Shown here one piece after another: positions 1 through 11,200 of a DNA stretch of 64,000 nucleotides. The position numbers were made by a program, and so were the translations under genes. The notes below the pieces were generated by a model. That model searched no databases. It had not been told where the DNA came from and saw nothing but the letters and a program-made list of their open reading frames with translations. This DNA comes from Eunapius fragilis (taxonomy: Eukaryota; Porifera; Demospongiae; Spongillida; Spongillidae). The DNA lies in NCBI GenBank assembly GCA_963681505.1, contig OY811986.1:3251922-3315921 (forward strand), written 5' to 3'. Each line of letters starts with the position of its first letter. Position 1 is the stretch's first letter.

Positions 1-570
1 CTGTTTTCCTTCAACCAGGATTGAGGGACACTACCTTTTTTAAAACCAAATGCGTGGTCCTGCATGTGTTTTCGAATATTGTTGGATGGAACTCGCTAGT
101 AGGGCAAACAAATGATGGATGAACAAAAGGCTAATTAGATGACCCAGTACGTGGGTTGTCGTATTGTGGTGATGGTAGAACCTGCGAAGTTAAGATAGCT
201 TGAGGTGGGTCAGAAATGGAAACTGGTGATAAAATCATATTTGTTTGCGATGGTGATGGTAGTGCCGCTGACAGCTGCAAAGTTGAATCGGGCAGCTGTG
301 GTTGAAGACTAAGTTGTAACAAGGCATCCTGCGATCCTAGTGGTAAACCTCTCTGTGGAAGTGGCTGAGAAGCTGTTATCGAATTCGGGTTGTGACAACT
401 ACCGTGAATGAGTGGATAGCAATCGGAATACGCCGCTTTGCCCTAGCACATACGCAACGTATGCAACGCGCACGATTGCCGTTACAGTCGCAACATTTTG
501 ACTTACCACTTTATGATGTGGTCAGATCGGAACTCGGATAGGAAAGACATGGTGATGGATATGCCCGCTA
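1..570. other. No gene recognised
   Basis: I see no recognisable domain on either strand. The minus strand is open from about 322 to 131 (Ser/Pro/Gln-rich), but nothing supports it as a gene. The last 8 bases (563-570) are the likely left target-site copy of the hAT relic that follows. Confidence 0.4.
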
Positions 571-1882
571 CAGCGGCGACGGAAGGAAAGTGTAGTCGCC
601 ATTATGAAGATCAATAATATGAAATAATTAATAATATGAATATCACACGTGAGTTTACACTATAGTACACATCAGTCATTGCATGCAACTAAACTTTGCA
701 AACAAGGTAAGCCTATGCCCTGAACCGAAAATAAAATCATTACCAAAATCGATCAAATTGAGGCTTTCGGTCATATGTGAAGTAGCATTGCATTATTCAA
801 CCGCACTATGGTCATAGTACGTACGTCGTAAAAAGGTTTTAATTCTTCGCAGCGTACGCGCGTGCTGAAAGAACGTTCGCTTGTAGCATTTGTTGCAGGC
901 AGGACCAAAATCAGCAAATGGAATACTAATGTGCAAACTTGTGAAACAAGCACTCTTTGGATGGGTGTGAGGTCCCTTAGAATTATCACAACACAATGTA
1001 GAGTGTACCTTCCATTGGATTTAGGCAGATTTTGGGACACTATATCTCAACCGATCAATGTTCATATCATCACCGTAAAATTCAGTCACAAACTGCAATT
1101 CTTCGTCGAAATTTTCTTTATTTGCTGCTTTCAAAGCTTACAATAAACCTAGGCTGGTCAAATCGAGTTTGAATACCACAGATTATCCGGTCTCAGTAGT
1201 TCTTCAAAGAAAATACGACGGTATATATCTTGTACATTTCCTGGATGATCTCCTTCACTTGAACCAGAATCATATCGTCTACGTGGCCTTCTTTTGCGTG
1301 GTAATGTGGGATAATCCACTGCAAGTTCACTAGCAGTCTGGTAAACTCTTCCCAAAAATTTTCTTCAGACCTTAAGGGCTGAAGAGTTTTTACTGTCATT
1401 GCTGCTACTGATTGGCCTTCTGCTGCAGACATGCTCAGGGATTGGAGTGTCTAACTTAGATTGTTACTGTGTCGTAGTAGCAATTGACCTAACATCAAAC
1501 ACCAAACAAGAAATCAAACGATTCCATACATGCTTTTATGCCTACTATTCTAGATTTCATGTCTGTTTCTTTAACGTATTGCAGCAATTCCTCCCATAGT
1601 GTAAACAACACTTCATAATTAGACAAAATCCTTCCAAGGCACTCTGCATTGGTGGTCCACCTAGAAGCTTGAAGCCATTTTTTAACACAAAGCACGTGGA
1701 GAGCAGCAGGTATACAGTAGCAGCTGTAAGCTGAAATGATTATCACTCACAGTGTTTGTATACCAACCGCTCACCAGCGATTTAACTGCTATGAATAATT
1801 AATGAATCATGAATAACTAATCATCGGTACAAAAAGTGGAGCCGCCATGGCGGCTCCGGCAGCCACGGTTCCGTCGCCGCTG
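571..1882 (-). mobile_element. Internally deleted hAT transposon relic (ZMYM1-type transposase)
   Basis: The ends carry perfect 14-bp terminal inverted repeats starting CAGCGGCGACGG, at 571-584 and, inverted, at 1869-1882. Flanks GCCCGCTA (563-570) and GCCGCTA (1883-1889) match as an 8-bp hAT duplication that lost one base on the right. The minus strand between them encodes pieces of the transposase of ZMYM1-like hAT elements. Around 1500-1650 there is a segment resembling TRW..NAECLG...NYE..., and at 771-1000 the C-terminal dimerisation segment with ATNATSERSFS and a late RLNNAMLLHI. The frame changes several times and the middle of the transposase is missing, so it is dead and could move only in trans. 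Coding similarity is by motif memory; the repeats and flanks are seen directly. Confidence 0.8.
1838..1857. repeat. 20-bp perfect GC-rich palindrome
   Basis: The sequence reads GGAGCCGCCATGGCGGCTCC on both strands. It lies inside the right end of the hAT relic, directly internal to the terminal inverted repeat, so it is probably a subterminal hairpin or transposase-binding site. The surroundings are AT-rich. Confidence 0.7.
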
Positions 1883-2158
1883 GCCGCTACCGCAGAAGCT
1901 ACGGTGCCATTGGCTACTAAAAAATTAAATATGTAAATAAAAAAACAAATTAAGTATTGCCCTGCAACAATATATGCAACATGTATCTTTAGAAGGTAAC
2001 GTTATGAGATAGGAAAATGACCCACATGTACAGACACGCTGTTACACATACAAAACACTGATGTATTCAATAATGAAATCTGACTTTCTTGGCATTGTTG
2101 TTAGGTCTGGGGGTGAAGTTACAATCAATTTGACTAAAGTATGTATAATAATATTTCT

Positions 2159-5100
2159 TTACCTAGGTTGATGTCCAGGGGCTTTGATAATCGATTCGCC
2201 TGGTTTCTTTCTCTGCAGTTCCCACTGAGGTGCATTCTGTGTGCCTAGTCTGGAGTAATCACTTGCTTGCTCTGGTTTAGCCCAGCGTTGAGTGGCCACA
2301 TGCTGCACACGACATCTAAATGTATGGTTTTGAACCTTTCCATTGGATTCATTTACATCTGCACTGGAGAACCCTAGCGTGCCATTTGGAGTATGGGAAG
2401 ATAGAGAATCCTTTTTTCTCAAGGTGTCCAAGCTTCTTAACCTTTCCTCCCCAATCACTGAAACGAAAAGTTTGACGCCCAGTAGAACACTTAAGTGCAG
2501 TAATGTCTCTTACCTTCTCGGAACTGATTTTGGTCATCAAAGTTAAGATACAAGTCATCTTCAGTGGAACCTCCCACTTCCCTCTCCAGTGATTCCAGTT
2601 CCTCATTGCTCAGACCAACGTCTTCCAACCAATCATTTTTGGTACTACTACCAACACTGCACTTGAGCTTGGAAGGTTGCCTCTCCTCCTCCTCTCTGTC
2701 CAGCCAGTCTTCGTCAACTATCTGTAGTTCTGACATCCTTTCTTCTGCCCCAGGAGCCCACGCTGCAGTGTCTCCACACGGTGATCTCCTCTTGGTCCCA
2801 GGTGTAGGAGGTGCCATTCCCCCTTCCTGGATGGCACCTTCCCTGTGGCCCCTTTGCTGAAGTGTCAGCTGTTGCCTCATCTGCTTCTGGTAACACTGCC
2901 TCTGTAGGTCTTCCAACTCCTTCTCCAAAGCTCTACACTGCTCCTCCTCCAGACAGTGGAGACAGCTTGCTAGTTCATGCTGTATTCTTCAAGAAAGAAA
3001 TGTGGAGTGTGTGGGGGAAGCGAATGACTTACTCCTTTTTATAGTGATTGAATAATTAATTAACGATTTTCAAGTAGCTTGTATTTAAAAGTTACTGTTA
3101 ACTAATTGTGGATATTTCATGATACTTAGTGAACTGCTTTCTCTCTCATCAAGTTACTTCACTGTTTTTGGCCCTAAACTCAGCTAAGTTGTTGCGAAGT
3201 TTTAACCTTCACAGTGTACTGAATAGATGATTGTAAATAGATTAGCATTCAACCACTTTGTGTACTTCTTTTCAATCCTATTCATCTGATTTTGCAGGCA
3301 CATAAGCTTGTAAGTGCTCATGAGCAGAAATGCATTTGACAAGGGAAGCTGCATTGTCCATAAGCTAACAGCTCTGACAGAGGCAAAAGCAAGTCTAGTT
3401 ACATCATACTGAGCATGATTTTTCCCAGTTCTGGATCAAGTGGAAAAAATGTTGACAATTGCAATCCATTGTCCTGATTAAACAATGTATACCATACGAA
3501 TTTGTTATATTCAGTCAAAGCCCTTTTGTTATTACGGTAATTATCATGCTTATTACAAGTTTCAAGTTCAATTGTTGATCAACCTCAAACTATGAAGTGC
3601 TAAGTGGATTATAGTAATGAAATTAACTGATACAACATAATTTAAGAGAGTTAACTATCGCTCACTTGATAAGCTCTGGATCATTACCAAATTTGATTTC
3701 AAGGGCTTTCTTTTCAAGTTCTAGTTCCTTCAACTCCATTTCCTGTTGGACTAGGCTATCCTTTAGATCTGAACAGAGTGGGTGGGGGGAGGGGGTAGTA
3801 GGCAGCTTTGTTTCAAGCGAATGAATGTGTGCTCATTGTATATACATACATGTGAGAGTTTTTTTGCAATGTAACTATAGCAGTGCTGTGTGCATTTTAA
3901 AAACCTTGCTCCCGCCTTCTGTCTTCCCACAGTTTAAACTCAGCCTCTAAAACCTCTTTCTGCAGCTTCTCCACACCATCCTTTTGCAACTCCATCTTTG
4001 TCAGCTCTACAAGTATGTGGTGGGTAACATGATAATGAATATTGTTGTGTGAGGAAGGGATTAAGCTGCTACCATCCAAGTGACCAATAAGATAAGGTTA
4101 CTGTAACACAAAACAGGTAGCCATCATTTTACAAGTTCCTCCCACATACCTGCCTCCAATAACAGTGTTTCGCTCTGAACATGTTTGATCTGTCTCTTAG
4201 CCACATCTTCTCTGTATCTGTTACCTAGACCACACAGATCATACGCGTGGCTGAATTCTCTCAGCTCATCAACAAACTCTTGTCTGTTGGAAAGAGGGGG
4301 AAAGGCTCAAACCATACAGTGTGTACCCTACATCAAACAGACTCAATCTGAACCAGATCTGCTGTACAGACAGCACTAACACAGCCACACCCCTATGACA
4401 TCACATGTTTATTGCTATATTAAGGTACAATCCACCTAAATAACACACCTTAATGTGCTTAGTTTATGGGCTGCCTCATCCTGTATAAGGAGAGAAGTAT
4501 GCAGACATAGTCTGAACATGGTGCATAAATGATGTGTGACATGCCATGGCCGTAACCCTCTTATTGTTCCTTATGCTTGCACGTTTTGAAAGGATGGCAT
4601 AAGACTCACAGAGCTCCTCTCTAAGGCTCCTTGTGTCTGCTGAAGCTCCTTTGCTTGTAATGCAAGCACATCACGGCGCACCCTCATCATCCTGGCTTCC
4701 GTTTCGGCATCTGCTAACTTCTGATTCTTGAGAACCAGCTCACCTTCAGCAGAGCCTGCCTGCTCTCTGAGGGACTTAAGCTCAAGCTGAAGGTCCTGCA
4801 CTTGGGAACTCACTGTATGTGTATGGTATGCATGTGTAGACAGTTGTGTGAATATATGTGGAATAGTGTCCAGCAAAATCACCCTTATAATACTTTATCA
4901 AATTTTCCAGGACAAGCAAAATAAAAGTAACGCTCGCATTGAAATGTATGGCTAATTATAAATTCGGTGCCTAATAACTTTATGATGGATAGTCCAATTT
5001 AGGATGCATAAGGATTTAATAGAAGCTCTTTGTAGTTCATGGAAAATCAAAAAATTTGAAAACTTGAAAAACTACCCAGAAGGGTGATTTTGCTGGACAC

Positions 5101-5267
5101 TGGAGTGTGTGTATAGAAGCAGTACTAGAACACACATGCCTGTTCTAACTCTTATGTGGCCACGCCACGTAACTAGCTTACGTACATTCCCGAAGCTTGT
5201 TGAGCCGTCCCCTGAATGACTGCTCCGACTGCAGTATCTGGTCAAACAGTTCATTCAAAGAATTCAT
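2159..5267 (-). CDS. Coiled-coil protein, CCDC172-like with C-terminal extension (8 exons, about 475 aa)
   Basis: Eight minus-strand exons join with consistent phases: 5267-5186, 4812-4610, 4480-4449, 4283-4150, 4006-3905, 3768-3666, 2986-2514 and 2457-2159, total 1428 nt. Donors are GTACGT, GTGAGT, GTGTGT, GTATGT, GTTTTT, GTGAGC and GTAAGA. The start is the first ATG (MNSLNELFDQIL...). The first 300 residues are almost all heptad coiled coil (LQLELKSLREQ, EFVDELREFSHAYDL, LEKELEDLQRQ). The opening and the EFVDEL..F...Y segment resemble vertebrate CCDC172, a small coiled-coil protein of about 258 aa. The last 170 residues are an acidic, low-complexity tail without a CCDC172 counterpart. The final codon AGG-TAA overlaps a possible donor (AG/GTAAAG at 2164-2159), so another 3' exon is possible. 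No enzymatic domain is seen; the role is unknown and probably structural. The family name is tentative; the gene structure is firm. Confidence 0.65.
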
Positions 5268-5466
5268 CGTAATTTGGCGCGGTATCTAGCAGCTGTTGTT
5301 TAACGTTAGCAAATACCAAATACCAAATTACGACAAAGCAGCTAAATTTAGCCATTACGTTAGTTAAATTTAGCCATTACATTATTGTTCTTGACTCGGG
5401 TATATTAAGCACCTTTCAACATAATTTGTAGCATTAGACTGAGCAATTAAAAGCACCTATCTAACA
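5268..5466. promoter_or_regulatory. Bidirectional promoter between two head-to-head genes
   Basis: Only 199 bp separate the start codons of the coiled-coil gene (minus, 5267) and the RING gene (plus, 5467), so both 5' UTRs and core promoters must fit here. It holds two near-identical tandem copies of a 21-bp AT-rich block, centred on the palindrome TAAATTTA, at 5342-5362 and 5364-5384, and a doubled CAAATACCAAATAC just before. I see no TATA box. Confidence 0.7.
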
Positions 5467-6567
5467 ATGGAGTCCGAATCTGTGCATCTTTCAGATGAAG
5501 GCAACGCATGCTCTAAAGGAGTTGATCTTAAAGACGGCGAAGCGAGAGCTTTGGCTGACGACCAAATTTTCATGCGCATGAGAAGGTAAGCATCATCGCG
5601 CTTTTGAAGTTTTAATTTTAAATCAACAATGTAAAAAAATGTATGCATAAAATGTATGTTTGCAACACTCAATGCGTGCACCTGATCATTTCAACAGTGA
5701 CGCCATGTATGAGCTCCGTAAACTCAAACACGAACACAAACCAGTATCCGATTTCGAGGGTAAAAAGCTATTGGAAGAGCATTTCCTGCGCTTCTCAACC
5801 AAGAAAGGGACATCATCTGCCAGTGCTGTCGCAGAGGATGAAAGTGGGGCCGTGCTAAACCGAGCGAAACAATTAAATGCGGCCGCTGGAAACGCTAGAA
5901 CCCTGATGCCAGACGCCATTAGACTTGAAATAAGTGGCCTGTTCGAACGCCGTCGAGTGAGCGAGATACTGCACACGCCCGAGCTGGTGCATGGCCTCGA
6001 AAGAGCCGTGCAAGACGGAGCGGAACGTCGTGACAGAAGGCCCGCCAGGCGGCCTCGTCCGCAGGCCGGGGCGCAGAGAAGTCACCACCACGTTAGGCCA
6101 CAGACACGTCCACACGTACGAGGGCGCGCGAGGCTTCCGCTAAATGGTCAGTATTCGACGCCGACGCGCGATCAGTCGCAGATCCTAGAGCAAGTCCGGT
6201 CGAGTCCGGCTCTCAACAGCTTGGGACCCGAAGCACGTGACAGGGTGGTGACCGAAATCGGCAGCTTGGTCCAGCAGCAGCTGGTCAGTTCTGCGCTCAC
6301 TGGAGAGTTTAGAGGGGTACTTGAGCTGCACATTCAGGTATGCCTGTCGACCGTAACCTTTGTATGGTGATATAGTCTGGTACTCAGACAATTATTTCTA
6401 CTTTTGTATGTTTACGGCGCATTTCTTCTGTTCCTTAATTAGGAGAGAGCTGAGCGTGTGACACAAGGTGTGGGTACAGAGCAGCTGTTTGAGAATCTCC
6501 ATCGTCGTGCTGAGCACAGCCAGGCTGCAGCAGCTGCTCACTCCAGCGTGTATGTCAGCTCCTCCAC

Positions 6568-6651
<84 letters not shown>

Positions 6652-7259
6652 GGCAATGGCAACACAGACACACACTCACATTAATGACATGCTCGTCCCC
6701 CTCACTCACCTGGAGCTATGATCAAATTGCAGGTCCTCCGATGTCTCTATACCGGAACTGAAGCAAGAGTTGATGGAGATGAAAGCACAACTCCTGGAGA
6801 TGAAACAACTGATGCGACTCAGCTTTGACCTTCAGCTAGATGTCCAGAGGTCAATCAGACAGGAAGTGGCTGCTGCCTTCAGTGCACAATGTCAACCCAC
6901 ACCAGGTACATACGTTTTGATGACTTTTGAGCTAGGTACCCTGTGAACATGACACATGTCTGCATGCAGCATGGAGCTGTATAAAATGATGGATATAACC
7001 AACATCTCTCTGTACTTCCCTTTACACAGCCTCCTTTGGGCAACCAGCCTCTGATGGTGGCCAGGTCAATGTGCACCTGGTCCAGTCTGGTCACTGCACA
7101 ATCTGCTCAGAGGCCAGCATTGACACTGTCATCTACCGCTGTGGCCACATGTGTGTGTGCATGGCCTGTGGGATGGAGTTGAAGGCTCAGGGACTCAAGT
7201 GCCCCATCTGCAGAGCACCAATCACTGATCTGGTCAGGGCCTATGCCAGCATGTGCTAA
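5467..7259 (+). CDS. RING-finger E3 ubiquitin-ligase-type protein (5 exons, 422 aa)
   Basis: Five exons join in phase: 5467-5585, 5698-6337, 6443-6549, 6733-6905 and 7030-7259 (1269 nt with stop). Donors are GTAAGC, GTATGC, GTATGT and GTACAT; acceptors all end in AG. The N-terminal 200 residues are charged (MYELRKLKHEHKPVSDFEG) with an Arg/Pro/His-rich stretch around 150-190. A Gln/Met/Leu-rich coiled coil follows at about 255-345 (ELKQELMEMKAQLLEMKQ). The last 60 residues are a C3HC4 RING: CTIC, then CGHMCVCMAC, then CPICR, ending ITDLVRAYASMC. RINGs ending this way are found in Neuralized- and MEX3-type E3 ligases, where they recruit the E2. No neuralized repeat or KH domain is present, so the family is unassigned. 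It shares a promoter with the coiled-coil gene; MRPL14 starts 287 bp downstream. Ligase activity is inferred. Confidence 0.8.
6571..6649 (+). repeat. (CA)n microsatellite
   Basis: About 39 CA dinucleotides. It begins 21 bases after the exon-3 donor of the RING gene and ends 83 bases before exon 4, so it makes up nearly half of a 183-bp intron. The open frames of His/Thr and Cys/Val repeats across it are artefacts. Confidence 0.97.
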
Positions 7260-7531
7260 GGTCATGGACAGCCAACCAGTTGAGCGTACAGACTCTTAAT
7301 CACTATGTTTTGTTTTGTTTCGGTGATGCATGTCACTTTCGTTTTTAATATTTATTGTCATTGAGTGTATTTATCCTCCTGCGCGGGTAGGAAGATGGGT
7401 AAGAAACTGCATACGGCTGTTTCCATGGATCTACACATTATACATGTACACCACATTTATACATTAAGGGACAATAATTCTAGTCTAGTCTGGGGAAGAG
7501 CGCGGTGAATTAAATGTAGCTCTAAATAGAA

Positions 7532-7537
7532 CACGTG
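7532..7537. promoter_or_regulatory. E-box-like CACGTG upstream of MRPL14
   Basis: A palindromic CACGTG lies 8 bases before the MRPL14 start codon, followed by TATAAA. The position suggests a 5'-UTR or core-promoter site. USF/MYC-type factors bind this sequence in animals; function here is inference. Confidence 0.3.
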
Positions 7538-7545
7538 TATAAAGG

Positions 7546-7968
7546 ATGGCCTGGACAACCATATTTCGCTCGGCACTGAAGTTAACCCTGCCGCGTCCGT
7601 TGCTTGAATCCAGGCAGCCGGTGGGACTTCTGACCAAACTAAGGTTCGTCGACAATTGCGAGAGCGCCAAACGGGCAACGAAGTCCGACCAGCCGTATTG
7701 CATCAAGCTCCCGCGAGACAAAAAGGTTGCGGGCTTCGGGGAGGTGATCACCATAGCCCACCGCGGCAAAGTGCACAAGGCCCTGATAGTGGGCAACCGC
7801 AAGCCGGGAAGCAAGAGGCTGCCCTGTTACGACGCCCACCACATCATCATGCTCAATGAGAAACTGGAGCCAGTCGGGACGCGCATAGTCGCACCCATAC
7901 CCTCTGAGCTGCGTCGAAAGTCCGGACAGTGGTCCAAGGTGCTGGCCATCGCAACTAAATTCATTTGA
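7546..7968 (+). CDS. MRPL14: Mitochondrial large-subunit ribosomal protein uL14m (MRPL14)
   Basis: A single exon of 140 aa, close to the usual 145 aa. The first 30 residues (MAWTTIFRSALKLTL...) are basic and hydrophobic without acidic residues, a typical mitochondrial targeting peptide. The rest is the uL14 fold: an LRFVDNCE start where bacterial L14 begins its first strand, a GEVITIAHRGK..KALIVG core, and the C-terminal GTRIVAPIPSELRRK..QWSKVLAIATKF, which matches the end of animal MRPL14. It binds 23S-type rRNA and forms part of the subunit interface in mitoribosomes. The ATG follows CACGTG and TATAAA within 15 bases. It is intronless and stands alone between the RING gene and the 3' end of the FYVE gene. 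Confidence 0.93.
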   Translation: MAWTTIFRSALKLTLPRPLLESRQPVGLLTKLRFVDNCESAKRATKSDQPYCIKLPRDKKVAGFGEVITIAHRGKVHKALIVGNRKPGSKRLPCYDAHHIIMLNEKLEPVGTRIVAPIPSELRRKSGQWSKVLAIATKFI

Positions 7969-8201
7969 ACGTCACGTGGGGGGCACTTTTTGTTTTGGTC
8001 GTTTTTGAATGGCTGCGCTGGTGAACAGATAAACAGTGAATTTACAATTTTTTTTTCTTGGCGATTGCACAAAAGGAAAAAATATATATTTGCAAAATAA
8101 CATTTGAGGGGGAAGGGCACATTGTTCATCAGTGTGTGGGGTGGTGGCTAGGGAAGCTGTTTGATACCTTCTCACTGTGAACTTGTAGTTGGTGGGATGA
8201 G

Positions 8202-11200
8202 CTATGTTGTGGAGAGTTGTGATTTTGACCTGTCACGCTGTTGCTTCAGGCTGGCACTGCATTCAATGCACACCCTCACTTCCTCTTCATATGCCGCTGG
8301 AGCTGTAACACACACAACAAGAAGTGGATATCACTCTGCTGTTCCCATACATCAACAATGCACTGATTACATATACATGTACATACAATTATTCTGCCCC
8401 ACATTTTTATATTTGGAACATGGTATTTTCTAAATAGAAATGTGTAGTACAATGCAATGGGCCCCTGTATACAAATACAATATGCAGAAGCATTATTGTT
8501 AAAACAAAAATGCTTTCTCCCAGTAATGTACATGTAAACTGTAGTAGTGGCTATAGATAATGGAAGTGCATGTTGATGCATGTCCAACACACATGTAAGG
8601 AGGACAAAAACACCCCCCAGCATGGAGTGCCCCATGGTATGTGCATGGGAGGGTCTGGTACCATCATGTCCTCATGCAGTGCCCATCAAGGCATGTGCAT
8701 GACAGAGAGAGGTACTTACATGTTGCCCCAAGCATGTATTTCTTCACTTTCTCCGTGCAGGAGCCACAGAAAAGCTGACCACAGTTATTGCAATAGTGCT
8801 GTTGAAAAGGAGAAGAACTCTAAATGTTGATATGTCACCATAGAGAAAAAAAAATGCTGCAGTTATAGATATTACTCACTCGTCTTTTCAGTAACTTTTT
8901 AAACGATTCGTTACATCTTGTGCAAACTTCTGTGAGATAATAAAACAAGCATAGTAAAACACTGCACTGTGGAAAAACAATCACTTCACCACCCAACTGG
9001 ACAAAACCACAACCTTATGTTACTACATAACTGAAACCCCTGGCCCAGGTATGCTATCACAAAATTGCAGAAGGTCAGCACCTCAGGGGGCACGTGTTCT
9101 CAGGGTAGTGCTCAATGGGTGGGGGCAATCACCAGGACAAGGATTGCACACTGAGCAGAGAGATTTATTCTACCACCACAACACACTAAAACAATAATGT
9201 TCTTATGTCAATTACAGTTATGTTTATTACAGCAGTACATGTACATGATGACTTTCACATAGCAAGGGGCACATAGCGCATATTTGAATTATCTCCTATT
9301 GCACACATACATGTACAGTTAAAGGTGATGGTGTTTATTTTGTGTGCATTGATCGTAATTGCTGTATGTGTGTGTATGTGTGTGTGTGTATGTGTGTGTG
9401 TGTGCTTGTGACAATACCTTTGACAAAATCTTTGTCTTTTCTACCTGGCAGGCCAGCTGCTAATGTGAAGAGAAGAAAAAAACACACATATGTGTATATT
9501 AGCTTTGTATCAACAGGACATACTACTCCTCCTAGCCCGTCCCACCCACACCACAAGCTCCACCCATCAGCACTCGGCTGACGGTGGCTACTTCATGTTA
9601 CCAGCGACCCGTTTAAATAAATACATACCTCCAGGTTCATGTTGTGAATCTACAGACCTCTGCTTGGTGAAGGACTGATTCTCTTGACCAGCCATTTGAT
9701 GCAATGGTGAGGCAGAGGGGACCTGGGCGATAGGTTTGAGTATGGATTGTGCATACACAAACATACACACACACATGCACTCTAACATGCGAAGAGTTTC
9801 ACAGGAAGCTAGTGTAACATAAGCATCTGACTCAGTGCTCATCCATCCAATCAGATTAATGGCAGCTTTGCAATAGCGCGGGCAAATTGTGATGGTGTGG
9901 TGTGGTGTAAGTGCACAACACAATGCAACTACTGATGGAAACCAATACAATCAAACCCAGGAGATGATTCGTACACACCATATGGCCCCAAAGAGGTTGC
10001 ACGTACATGTGCACCCCAGATGCTCCAAACAGCACGATGCAAACACCCACAAGACATACCCCTCCTCCCCAGTCTCAAACCTTATTTTCCTCTCCGTCAG
10101 TGGACAGGACACAGGCTGTCTCCAACTGCCTCACTCTGTCCTGGTCGCTGGCCACATCTTCACCATCAGACATGTCCCCACTGCTCTCAACTGGGGCAGT
10201 GGGCAGGATTGGAACCGCAGGCCTACCAGAGGGACTTGGAGGGGTGCTTATCATTGAGCTGGTTACTACGGGGGTGGCACTTGTAGCTGCTATGGGACGG
10301 GCACTTGTAGTTGCTATGGGACGGGCACTTGTAGTTGCTATGGGACGGGCACTTGTAGTTGCTATGGGACGGGTACTTGTAGTTGCTATGGGATGGGCAC
10401 TTGTGGTTGCTATGTGGCGGGCGCTTGTGGTTGCTATGGGGCGGGGGCTTGTGGTTGCTCTGGGGCGGGCACCTGTGGTGGCTGTGGAATAGGCACTTGT
10501 TGTTGAATGGGTACTAGTAGCAGTTGCCACAGGGAGGGGCCCCGCAGCTGCTGTGGGGTGGGTACTGTTAGTTGCCACGGGCTGTGCACTTGAACTGCTT
10601 CTGCGTTCCCTAACCTTCTCCAATCTCTCCAACACACCTGAGTGCAAAAGGTGAACAGTAACCTAGAATATTACCACATCCTTTAAATATAGGGATTGTA
10701 TTTAGCCCTGTTTAGAGATAAATCTCTCCAATCAGTATGAAGTTTAATGCTATTTCACAATGTACTTAAAAACCCTGTTCATCAGTCGAAGTAGCTTAAA
10801 GTGTTTCAACATAGCATGCTCAAGCACATATGTGTATAAACTATCGCACACATGTGACTTTCAAAGCATTGTCCAGTCTGGAGAATTTTGTGTGCACTGG
10901 TAGGGAGTTGGGAGTGGGACCAACATACACATCACATTAGAGCTACATGTACGTACACACAGTCAGGCAACACTGGCAGGTTTTGTAAGTCTTTGTATTT
11001 TATTGGCATGGCATCTAGAAAAGCCAGCTTGACCTTTCATACTTGATGTAATTCCCACTTCAAATTCATTTTAATCAACACTACTGTCCTCACCTAGTGT
11101 GATTACACATGCTAGAGCAAAGGAGAATAGGAGGCCATCATAGGAGGCCACCATAGTAGACCATCAAGGAGGCCACCATAAGAGGTCACCATACGAGGCC

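Noticed and set aside
6398-6761. His/Thr and Cys/Val repeat proteins
   Set aside because: Translations of the (CA)n microsatellite in a spliced-out intron.
10007-10492. Plus-strand frame with repeated ALVVAMGR
   Set aside because: Shadow of the coding minisatellite; splice sites and phase support the minus strand.
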